64,000 nucleotides of DNA, from positions 30,300 to 94,299 of the forward strand of contig CALVWQ010000004.1 of the NCBI GenBank assembly GCA_944367535.1, read 5' to 3'. Position numbers and translations under genes: made by a program. Positions 52,829 through 60,653 of this stretch are shown here, piece by piece; the first letter of the stretch is position 1, and each line of letters opens with the position of its first letter. This stretch comes from an uncultured Clostridia bacterium (GTDB lineage Bacteria; Bacillota; Clostridia; Christensenellales; Borkfalkiaceae). Under the pieces are notes generated by a model that saw nothing but the letters and a program-made list of their open reading frames with translations, had not been told where the DNA came from and made no database searches.

Positions 52829-53875
52829 TTAAAACGATACGTCGGACGGTCCGAGTTTGGTAAGCGCCCACCTTGCGCCTAAACACAAAGGAGTCGCTAT
52901 TATCGTGAATATCAAGCCCGCAGCCGAGGCATAGGGATATTGATAGGACGAACCCGTTTTAACTACTTCTCTGAAAAGATAATAGCCTATGGTCTGAAAT
53001 TCCGTCGGCGCGCTCGCCCCGAAGAACGTATACAACGCGCCCTGCCCCGAAAAAATACCTACTATACTTACAGCCATTTGTATGGACACGGTAGGCCATA
53101 CGAGCGGCAAAGTGATATACCAAAATTCCTTTAAGGCGGTAATGCCGTCGAGCCTTGCCGCCTCTACGAGATGATCGGGTATTCTCGACATTAAGCCGAC
53201 GTATAAGACTATTCCCGAGCCGAAACCCGCCCACACGCAATACGCTATCTGCGTGCCGAACCCATATTTGAGCGAGCCGATGAGATCGGGAAAACTCGCG
53301 CCGAACAAGGCGGGCAAACCGAGCGTTACCATATACTTGAACATAGTTGTAAGTATAATGGACGACAATATGGTGGGCAAAAACAGCAACACGCTGAACG
53401 TTTTATAACCGAAATATTTTTTGTAAATATAGTACGAATTTATAAGGTGCAACGGGAATGAAAATATACCCGTGAATAAGTACAGTATAAGCGAATTTTT
53501 TAAAGCCGTAATCATAAAATATTCGCCCGACACCTGCTTAAATATCTTCGTAAAATTTGAAAACAAATTCGGCAATCCGAGGAAGTAGAAACTTTTAGTT
53601 TCGGAATCGTAATATTCAAACGCAAGAAGAACGGAGTTTATTCCTCTTACAAAGTAAAATATTACGAAAATAAGCAGCGGCAGAAACAAGCAGGCACAAA
53701 CGAAAAAAGCGTTCTGTCTTTTAATTCCGTTAGCCGTTTTCGGTTTTTTATTTTTGAAAAAGGTTTTATGAAAAAGTACGTTTACCCCGTACAAGCCGTC
53801 CTTTATTCTACCCCAAACGGACTTTAAAACGGCGGTCGCTTTATTCTCCCTTTCAATTTTTTGTTTTTTATTCAT
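52829..53875 (-). CDS. Carbohydrate ABC transporter permease, MalF/LplB type
   Basis: 348 residues, six to seven membrane helices (first at about 48-70). The EAA loop is LVEAARLDGITALKEFWYITLPL (about 235). A basic N-terminal tail of 45 residues precedes helix 1. It is the membrane partner of the MalG-type gene 11 nt downstream. It belongs to the oligosaccharide uptake system whose binding protein is encoded just upstream. Confidence 0.92.
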   Translation of the reverse strand: MNKKQKIERENKATAVLKSVWGRIKDGLYGVNVLFHKTFFKNKKPKTANGIKRQNAFFVCACLFLPLLIFVIFYFVRGINSVLLAFEYYDSETKSFYFLGLPNLFSNFTKIFKQVSGEYFMITALKNSLILYLFTGIFSFPLHLINSYYIYKKYFGYKTFSVLLFLPTILSSIILTTMFKYMVTLGLPALFGASFPDLIGSLKYGFGTQIAYCVWAGFGSGIVLYVGLMSRIPDHLVEAARLDGITALKEFWYITLPLVWPTVSIQMAVSIVGIFSGQGALYTFFGASAPTEFQTIGYYLFREVVKTGSSYQYPYASAAGLIFTIIATPLCLGARWALTKLGPSDVSF

Positions 53876-53895
53876 CTTGCAGTCCGCCCCGAATT

Positions 53896-55596
53896 TTACT
53901 TACTTAATTGATATTGCCCCGCCCAATAGGACGCCGTATATTTCCTCTCGGACGCCTTCATATAGGCGTATGCGTCCAGATTACGGGCTTGCATATCGCT
54001 TATAATGCTCGACACGCCGACTTGCATTCCGTCGCTTAAAACGTGAGTGCCCAACCACAAAAGATTATATCTTTCGGTATATTCCGTGTTGTTTTGGTAG
54101 AAAGTGGTTTTTGCAAGTCCCGACACTTTGTCAACCTTATCCGACGACATTATTTCGGAAGAAATCCTGTAAAAATACGGCATATCCGCGTATTGCTCGT
54201 CGGAAAGTTCGTAATTATAGAACATCGACATACCCGATTGAACGGCGGTCGTTTTAATGTTTTCGGTCGTGAGAGTGTATTGCAAAAACTTCTTCGCAAG
54301 GTCCTTTTGATCCGCGTTCTTCCTCACGAACGCGCCGAAGTTTGCCGAAGAAATCATTATCGTGGATTTTTCGTTTTCCGAAGTATCGAATTTCGGGAAC
54401 GGCATTATGGAAAATCTCCTTCCGTTGGCGGCATATTCGGGATAGTTCGTCGCAGTATAACTCCTATCGTAAGCCTTGATTTCGTTATACCAATGTCCTC
54501 CGTCAATCAAAAACGCGATGCGGTTATACGCAGGGTTCGTTTTGGCGTATTTTTTGGATTCGACATAGAAACTTTGCGCCTGCATAAAGGTAGTCGTGCC
54601 GAGATCCGAACGCGTATCGTACCAACCGTTGTCGAGTACGTCGCGCATAAGTTTAAGCGCGGCGGCTTTGCCTTTCATTTGCGAAATATAATAGCCAGTT
54701 TTATCCGTTAAAACTTCTTTTCTGTCATTACTTGCCATAGCCTCTTCGTAAGTCGATTTGGAAGTATCGAAAAGAGTTACTTCCGCACCCTCCATAGCGT
54801 AAGCCTCGTCTATAACTGACTTACCCTCGTAATCCGCCATAAGCGATTGCATAAAATAGGAATGGTATCCGTTTTGCTTATTTGCCCATATAAACGGCGT
54901 TATGGATTTTTGAGCCATTCGCAGCATAAGCGCGTAAAAATCCTCGTAAGTCGTGGGGCAACCGTCGTCGTAAGTACCCGCAACGCCGTCGCGACCGACC
55001 GATTTCGCGGGTTGCCCGACAAGTCCGCTCGTCCAAGTTATATTATCGCCGCTCCCGTCCGACTCCGATATGAAAAGGCTTTCCTCTTCAAACAAATCGT
55101 AATCGTAATTTAAGCCCCAAAAACCGCCGCCGAGCGGAACTGCGTAATACGCGGGGGCGCTTTCCGTACCCATATTAAAATAGTTTTTAAAATCGGACAT
55201 CATTCTGCTTTCGATAGACGAATCCTTAACCCCGTTTAAATCAATTGCCTGAGTTACCGCGTCGGTTATATCCAACGCGAAATCTTCTTCTATCATTTGC
55301 AGGTAAGATATAGGCGCGTAGTAAAGGTCTATACCGAGTTCGTCGATAGTATCTTTAAGTTTGCTCGTTTCGTATTCGTCTTTTTTCTGCATTAAAACCA
55401 CGTCTACTTCGTGGTATAATTCCTCGAAACCTCTCTCGGCTTCTTCGAGCCACGACATACCGTAACCGCCGTTATAAACGCCTACGTAGAGTTGCGTTTT
55501 GTCTTTTTCGAAACTCTGTATAGTCTTTCCGCAACTCGCACTCGCGAGCGTCGCAAGCGACAAAAAAGTCACCGTCAAAATCTTTTTTACCTTCAT
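53896..55596 (-). CDS. Sugar ABC transporter substrate-binding lipoprotein
   Basis: 566 residues, large for the family, as in CUT1 binding proteins for oligosaccharides. The signal MKVKKILTVTFLSLATLASASC ends in a lipobox Cys at 22. The sequence then has YVGVYNGGYGMSWLEEAERGFEELY, typical of the family start, and conserved FPKFDTSENEKSTIMIS and FVRKNADQKDLAKKFLQYTLT segments near the C-terminus. It is membrane-tethered and captures the sugar ligand for the two permeases. It starts 1 nt after the stop of the giant surface protein gene, with GGAAGGTAGG in front. Confidence 0.92.
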   Translation of the reverse strand: MKVKKILTVTFLSLATLASASCGKTIQSFEKDKTQLYVGVYNGGYGMSWLEEAERGFEELYHEVDVVLMQKKDEYETSKLKDTIDELGIDLYYAPISYLQMIEEDFALDITDAVTQAIDLNGVKDSSIESRMMSDFKNYFNMGTESAPAYYAVPLGGGFWGLNYDYDLFEEESLFISESDGSGDNITWTSGLVGQPAKSVGRDGVAGTYDDGCPTTYEDFYALMLRMAQKSITPFIWANKQNGYHSYFMQSLMADYEGKSVIDEAYAMEGAEVTLFDTSKSTYEEAMASNDRKEVLTDKTGYYISQMKGKAAALKLMRDVLDNGWYDTRSDLGTTTFMQAQSFYVESKKYAKTNPAYNRIAFLIDGGHWYNEIKAYDRSYTATNYPEYAANGRRFSIMPFPKFDTSENEKSTIMISSANFGAFVRKNADQKDLAKKFLQYTLTTENIKTTAVQSGMSMFYNYELSDEQYADMPYFYRISSEIMSSDKVDKVSGLAKTTFYQNNTEYTERYNLLWLGTHVLSDGMQVGVSSIISDMQARNLDAYAYMKASERKYTASYWAGQYQLSK

Positions 55597-55597
55597 T

Positions 55598-58500
55598 TTA
55601 CCTACCTTCCTTTTTTGATTTTTTTATTATCATCGCTGCCGCGCACGTTATACAGAGCGTGATAAGCATCCTATCCACCGACAAACGGCAATTACAACCT
55701 TTTTGGGCGGGTTTAGTCCCGTCGCCTACGGTTATTTTATATTTTTCCGATACGCTCGCGTTTCCGCTGCCGTCCGCAGCCTCGTAAATAACGAACCATT
55801 CGCCCGCTTTATCGGGTACGAAACTTCCGCTTATAACCTCGAACCTTTCGCCGTCGTGTTCTACGAAAATTTTCAGTTTCGGCGTTATATCGAAGTTATC
55901 CTTAACTTCGGGTTCGATAAGGAATATCGTTTCGCCTATCGTCGCCGTTTCGGGTAAAGAAACTTTACCTATCACGGGCGCGATGGTGTCTTGTGAAATC
56001 GTACTTACGGTAATATAAGCCGTTTCGCCATCTTTTTCAGCCGTACAGGTAATCGCGTACACGCCTGTAAACGCGGGTCTGAACTTTCCGTTTACCGCAG
56101 ATTGAGCAGTCGTGCCGTCAGTTACGAACGAGAACGAAAGCGTATAACCTTGCGTCGCAGAACCGTCCACGTTTTTCACGGTAAAATAATCTTTTAAATC
56201 GAGTTCTTCGCCGACTTCCACCGTCGCCGGTACGCCGTTTGCCTCGACCGTCAGCCAAAAATCTTTAACTTCAACGCTTATAAACAGTAAACTTTCGTTC
56301 GTTCCGTCGCTGACCGCGAATTTAAGTATATAAGTCCCGTTTTCTTCGGGCAAAACCGTAATTCCGCCGTCTTTATCGTAAGCAACACCGTCGGTAACCA
56401 CGCTTGCGTTTTTCACGAGCGTATATTTAACTCGCTCGGTCAAATCTTCGCCGTCGTCGAGCGCGGTTATTCCTTTAACCGAAAAAGCCTGCCCCTTGAC
56501 CGCCTTATAAAAGAAAGTCCCTTCTGCGGTTTTATCGGCGTTTTCATACAGACCCGAAACCGTTTTTGCAAAATTTATTACGGGTTTGGTCAAGTCCTTG
56601 ACGGAGATTTTCCGACTGACGGACAAGGTCTTTTCCTCCGCGCCCTGCACTGCCTCGTAAGTTGCGGTATACCTTATCTCGTACTCGCCTATCTTCAATT
56701 TTTCGCCGTCGTATTTTTTAAACGCGCCGCCGTTTTCGGAAATTTCCACGACTATATTCACGCGATACGGCTTGCCGCCTTCGCTCGCGTAATCCCATAC
56801 GATTACGTCGTCCGCTTTAACGCTTATTTCGGAATTGCGGTCCGCCGTCGATTTTTCGGAAATGCCGTCGGCAAAACGAATATCCGAATACACTACGGAA
56901 AATTTAACCGTTTTTACCGTTACCCTTTCAAGCGCGTCGCGAACCGTCCATTCGAGTTCGTATTCGCCCTCGTCGAATGCTTTTTCGCCGTTCGTGTTAA
57001 AGTCGTACTCGCAAAGGAATAGTCCGTTCTTATAAATTTTCAAATCCACGGGCAACTCGGTTGGCTTTATATAAATACCCGAATCGGCGTCGGCGGAAAC
57101 GTCTAACGAGCAATAACCGTAGTATTTGCGGTTATATTCGCCTACGTTTAAGTTCAGCGCGGGAGCAACGGAAGCGTCGTCTACGCGAATTACGGTATCC
57201 GTGCGATAAGTCTTACCGCTTATCGCGGCGTAGTATTCGCACCTGTAATCGCCCGCTTTATCTGGCAGAAACTTGCCGTCTTCCACTTTATATTCCTTGC
57301 CGTCGGCGACGAAAAACACCCGCCTTACGAGCGACACGTCCTCAACCGCTACGCGATCCCTTGCGGAAGGATCGTAACAATCGTCTATAGTCGGCAAAGG
57401 ATAATATAAGTCTTTTACTCCCGTTGCTATCGGCGTTATCGTATGCGGCGCGCCGAAATCGACCCCGCCGAGCGACAACACCGACAAATTGCCGACTTTA
57501 CCGCCGATCGTTTGCGCGCTTATCTCTACGCCTACTTCTTCGTCTGAAAAGCCTTGCCATACGCCGTCTACGCAATCGACTTTACTTTCCCTTATCGGCA
57601 TTTCAGTTTCATTAAGCGAAAAATCTCTTATAAGCCCTTTGGTTTTAGAGTTGTTTTTATCCGCGACGGGCGTGGCGTAAAGTTGTTTGGTCGAATTATC
57701 GTAGTAAAATGTAATCGGCAAATAACCGTTAGAACCGACTGGCTTTCCGTAAAGACTTTGCGTCGCCTGCGAGGGGAAGTCAACGGAATATTTTTCAAGC
57801 GCGAGGAAATACCCCAACGCGTTTTGCGTTACGGTTTTTCCGCTCGATTCGTCGTACCAACTCGCGTAAGCGGTCATCTTGGTAAACTGTTTGTCGTTCG
57901 CCTGCGATATAAGCAGGTTTATGCAGTTTCTGCCGTCGTTTAAGTCGTAAAACTTAATTTTTATACTTGCAAACTCTTCGCCGCCCGACTTATCCTCTTC
58001 GGGTGCAATAAACAATTCTATAAGTTTATCGTCGGCGGTTTTGCCCGCGAGATTGACCTTACCTTTATAGGAAATTTTCGCGCCGTTATTCAGTTTAAAC
58101 CCTACGCCGCTATATTCCGACGAGCCGCTCACGCTCGAAAGTATCGCGGAATTGCTCGCAAAACTTCCGTCGCACACCTCGAAATATTCGTCTGCGGAAT
58201 TATAAAAATAATTTTCCGCGTCCACGCCGTCGGAACTTTCGGGAATATAAACCGTAGCGCGCTTTAAACGAGTTAAAAGCGGATAATTATCGTAAACGAC
58301 GTACCCGTCGGGCGTTTCGCTCGGTTGAGGTTGGCGTTTAACCGCGCCGAGTAAACAATCGTCGCTCGTCGCGCTCGCCCTGATATACGCTCCGTCCTTA
58401 GTTAAAATCGTTTCACGCTTACCTCCCACGGGAGTAAAGTCCGTTCCGTCGATATTCGTAATTATAATCTTTGCCGACTTGTCCGTTTTAAGCGCGGATT

Positions 58501-59389
58501 TCGTAAGCGTGTTGAAATTATTTAAAACAGTACTTTTGCCATAAATATCCGTATAAGAGTTTTGGTTTTTAAGATTTTTAATCGTCCTTACGGTGATTTT
58601 TGCGGACTCTATCTTGTCTACGCCCAAGGCGGTCAAATCGAAAACCGCGTTTTGGGCGTCGTTATAGTCGCCGACTTTAAGTTTATTCCCGCTATAATCG
58701 TAGAAAAACGAAAACTCGCGGTTGTTATACTCCGTCGAAAAACTCGCGCCGCTTATAAAACGGTATACGTCTACTTTGCCCGCGTTCATAGCGGGAGTTC
58801 TTACGAAAACGTAAGAGCAACCTATTTGAGTTTCGGAGTAACTGCTTTGTTGATATACAGTTATTACGAAATACTTTTCACTATTCTTTGCGTCTTTTAC
58901 GGTTATATCCAACACGTCAAAGTTCCGCGAATTGAAAACCTTACCTTCGTAAGCGTAGGAAAAACTTTCGTTTCCGTCGTTCGGCACGGCTAATTTTATT
59001 AGCGGAACGCTAAAATCATTGTCCGTCAGTTTACAGGTTTTAGCGTATTCGACCTGCGTAATTTCGTTTAGCGCGGCGTTGCCGTCCGTCTTTACTCTGT
59101 CGATATAAACGCCGCCGACTTTCTTTTGTCCTTGCGAAGATAACCTCGAAACGACGGTTTCCCCGTTGGAAATCGCGTTATAAACGCTCGTTCTTAATTC
59201 AGCCTCGGCAAAATACACGCTTGCCTCTTTTATCGCGTTTTTTCCGTCGGTTACGACGAAAAGCGACCTCAAACGACTCTCGTCGGCGTCCGCCGCCTTT
59301 ACCTCTTTCTTTCCGCCGCCGTAAAAAGCAGCCGCCAAAACGAGCGAAAGCGTAAAAATTAAGATAAATACTGCTCTTATCTTTCTCAT
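55598..59389 (-). CDS. Giant membrane-anchored surface protein with lectin-like and Ig-like modules
   Basis: 1263 residues. Signal peptide about 1-33 (ending VKA). Module A (about 38-370) closely matches the first 380 residues of the 686-aa protein at 60654-62714: LFVVTDGKNAIKEASVYFAEAELRTS at its start and LTIRTIKNLKNASSYTDIYGK-type sequence near its end. Module B (about 420-700) carries FYYDNSTKQLYATP..VWQGFSDEEVGVEIS, shared with the 931-aa protein. Four to five Ig-like domains follow (about 700-1210), then a C-terminal membrane helix with KKSKKEGR tail. There is no LPXTG motif. It is probably a glycan-binding cell-surface scaffold. GGAGGGAAT precedes the ATG, 25 nt after the regulator gene. 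Confidence 0.82.
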   Translation of the reverse strand: MRKIRAVFILIFTLSLVLAAAFYGGGKKEVKAADADESRLRSLFVVTDGKNAIKEASVYFAEAELRTSVYNAISNGETVVSRLSSQGQKKVGGVYIDRVKTDGNAALNEITQVEYAKTCKLTDNDFSVPLIKLAVPNDGNESFSYAYEGKVFNSRNFDVLDITVKDAKNSEKYFVITVYQQSSYSETQIGCSYVFVRTPAMNAGKVDVYRFISGASFSTEYNNREFSFFYDYSGNKLKVGDYNDAQNAVFDLTALGVDKIESAKITVRTIKNLKNQNSYTDIYGKSTVLNNFNTLTKSALKTDKSAKIIITNIDGTDFTPVGGKRETILTKDGAYIRASATSDDCLLGAVKRQPQPSETPDGYVVYDNYPLLTRLKRATVYIPESSDGVDAENYFYNSADEYFEVCDGSFASNSAILSSVSGSSEYSGVGFKLNNGAKISYKGKVNLAGKTADDKLIELFIAPEEDKSGGEEFASIKIKFYDLNDGRNCINLLISQANDKQFTKMTAYASWYDESSGKTVTQNALGYFLALEKYSVDFPSQATQSLYGKPVGSNGYLPITFYYDNSTKQLYATPVADKNNSKTKGLIRDFSLNETEMPIRESKVDCVDGVWQGFSDEEVGVEISAQTIGGKVGNLSVLSLGGVDFGAPHTITPIATGVKDLYYPLPTIDDCYDPSARDRVAVEDVSLVRRVFFVADGKEYKVEDGKFLPDKAGDYRCEYYAAISGKTYRTDTVIRVDDASVAPALNLNVGEYNRKYYGYCSLDVSADADSGIYIKPTELPVDLKIYKNGLFLCEYDFNTNGEKAFDEGEYELEWTVRDALERVTVKTVKFSVVYSDIRFADGISEKSTADRNSEISVKADDVIVWDYASEGGKPYRVNIVVEISENGGAFKKYDGEKLKIGEYEIRYTATYEAVQGAEEKTLSVSRKISVKDLTKPVINFAKTVSGLYENADKTAEGTFFYKAVKGQAFSVKGITALDDGEDLTERVKYTLVKNASVVTDGVAYDKDGGITVLPEENGTYILKFAVSDGTNESLLFISVEVKDFWLTVEANGVPATVEVGEELDLKDYFTVKNVDGSATQGYTLSFSFVTDGTTAQSAVNGKFRPAFTGVYAITCTAEKDGETAYITVSTISQDTIAPVIGKVSLPETATIGETIFLIEPEVKDNFDITPKLKIFVEHDGERFEVISGSFVPDKAGEWFVIYEAADGSGNASVSEKYKITVGDGTKPAQKGCNCRLSVDRMLITLCITCAAAMIIKKSKKEGR

Positions 59390-59414
59390 ATTCCCTCCGA
59401 ATATTTTATTTCGG

Positions 59415-60458
59415 TTAAATTTTGCTAGTTAAATGAAACGGTATAAAATGCGTGGTTAAATTATCGTAGTCGCCGTTAATCCTCGAAATCAGCAGTCCGA
59501 CGGACTTTTTAGCCATATCTTTAAAAGAGTAAGCAACGGAAGAATATACCCCCGCGTTATCGAAAATAGGAAGATTATCAAAGCCTATAACGTAACTTTT
59601 TTCGAGTATATTCCTGCCGTGCGCCTGACAAATATCCAAAATGGATTTAAGCACGAGATCGTGATAGCAAAAAACTCCGAGGCGACCTTCTTTTATGAAC
59701 TCGTCGGCTTTTTTCAAAAATTTAACTTTCAACTCGGCATCGGTGGAAAACGAAATAAAGTTTTCGTCGCCGATTTGCTCGTTCATCCTTTCAAGTTCGT
59801 ATTTAAAACCGCTTTTTCGCGTGTTCTCTTCGTCGTTCATCTCGGGCGAAACCATTAAAAACTTATAGCATTTTTCGCTCATCAATTTTTGCGCGACTAT
59901 TCTGCCCGCACCGAAACCGTCTACCTGAACGCCGTCGAAATACCCGTCCTCACCCGACGCGCCTATCGCGACGAGCGGAATACGATATCGTCTGAAATAA
60001 TCGCCGTAATCTTTATGCGAACACATAAACAATACCCCACGGGTTACTTCCGACAATACGTTCATACCCACGATTGCGTCGGCAGGGTCGTTCGCATCGC
60101 AATAATACGAAATCACTTCGTAACCCTTTTCCTTCGCGGCGGCTTTTACCGCCTTTGACATAAGTATATAAAACTTGTTGTCTATATCGGGATAAAGCAT
60201 ACCTATAAGGCGTTTATCGTTATTTTTGTAAAGTTCCGTTCCGCGTCTTATCAACGCGTATGTCAAATAGTAATTTTTACCTTTAAGCGATATTAACCCG
60301 TTTTCTTTCAAAACGCCGTAAATCTTTATCGCGGTACTCGACGAAACGTTTTCTTTGCTTTTAAATTCCCTTATCGACGGAAACTTACCGCCCGAAACCC
60401 CGTATTCGCCGTTTAATATCCGCCGTTCGACCTCGTTTGCGATTGCAAGATATTTCAA
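59415..60458 (-). CDS. GntR/LacI-type hybrid transcriptional regulator (AraR-like)
   Basis: 347 residues if translation starts at the TTG of 60458, preferred because GGAGG lies 10 nt upstream and the protein then begins at the winged-helix domain; another TTG at 60479 would add seven residues. Residues 1-70 are a GntR helix-turn-helix (KFPSIREFKSKENVSSSTAIKIYGVLKENGLI). From about 80 a periplasmic-binding-like sugar sensor follows (IGMLYPDIDNKFYILM, GVLFMCSHKDYG, DGVQVDGFGAGRIVAQKLM, YVIGFDNLP). This layout is typical of AraR-like repressors relieved by a sugar. It is the first gene of the long island operon and presumably controls it. Confidence 0.88.
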   Translation of the reverse strand: MKYLAIANEVERRILNGEYGVSGGKFPSIREFKSKENVSSSTAIKIYGVLKENGLISLKGKNYYLTYALIRRGTELYKNNDKRLIGMLYPDIDNKFYILMSKAVKAAAKEKGYEVISYYCDANDPADAIVGMNVLSEVTRGVLFMCSHKDYGDYFRRYRIPLVAIGASGEDGYFDGVQVDGFGAGRIVAQKLMSEKCYKFLMVSPEMNDEENTRKSGFKYELERMNEQIGDENFISFSTDAELKVKFLKKADEFIKEGRLGVFCYHDLVLKSILDICQAHGRNILEKSYVIGFDNLPIFDNAGVYSSVAYSFKDMAKKSVGLLISRINGDYDNLTTHFIPFHLTSKI

Positions 60459-60476
60459 ACTCTTTTTCCCTCCGAT

Positions 60477-60510
60477 CAAAAAGCAGCCGCCGCTATCACG
60501 GCGGCCGATA
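60477..60510 (-). terminator. Terminator or attenuator in front of the regulator gene
   Basis: Minus-strand GC-rich stem (GCCGC/GCGGC core, 60485-60506) followed by CTTTTTG. It lies after the regulator promoter and before its ribosome-binding site, so it could end the upstream unit and also attenuate the operon. Confidence 0.6.
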
Positions 60511-60515
60511 AACTT

Positions 60516-60544
60516 TTTATATTTTTATTTCTTAAACTTGCCAA
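60516..60544 (-). promoter_or_regulatory. Promoter of the regulator and the long island operon
   Basis: Minus-strand TTGGCA (60539-60544), 17-base spacer, TATAAA (60516-60521). The -35 box overlaps the last codons of the 35-aa peptide gene. Confidence 0.55.
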
Positions 60545-60639
60545 TCGGAGAAATGGCCGTAATTTTCATCCGATGCGGTTAATACGTCCGTTTTTGCGTA
60601 AATCGTTTCTATTATGGGTTTCAAATAAATTTTCTTCAT
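60532..60639 (-). CDS. Small peptide gene (35 aa) downstream of the secreted protein
   Basis: 35 codons with AGGGAG 9 nt before the ATG at 60639 and 14 nt after the stop of the 686-aa protein, so it is probably co-translated. The product starts MKKIYLKPIIETIYAKTDVL and ends ASDENYGHFSDWQV. The lysine start, KPxIE core and acidic or aromatic tail recall the very short peptides found in many gut Firmicutes and Bacteroidetes, whose role (signal or secreted peptide) is not established. The gene is real-looking by its ribosome-binding site, spacing and frame, but unproven. Confidence 0.6.
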   Translation of the reverse strand: MKKIYLKPIIETIYAKTDVLTASDENYGHFSDWQV

Positions 60640-60653
60640 AAATTCAAACTCCC

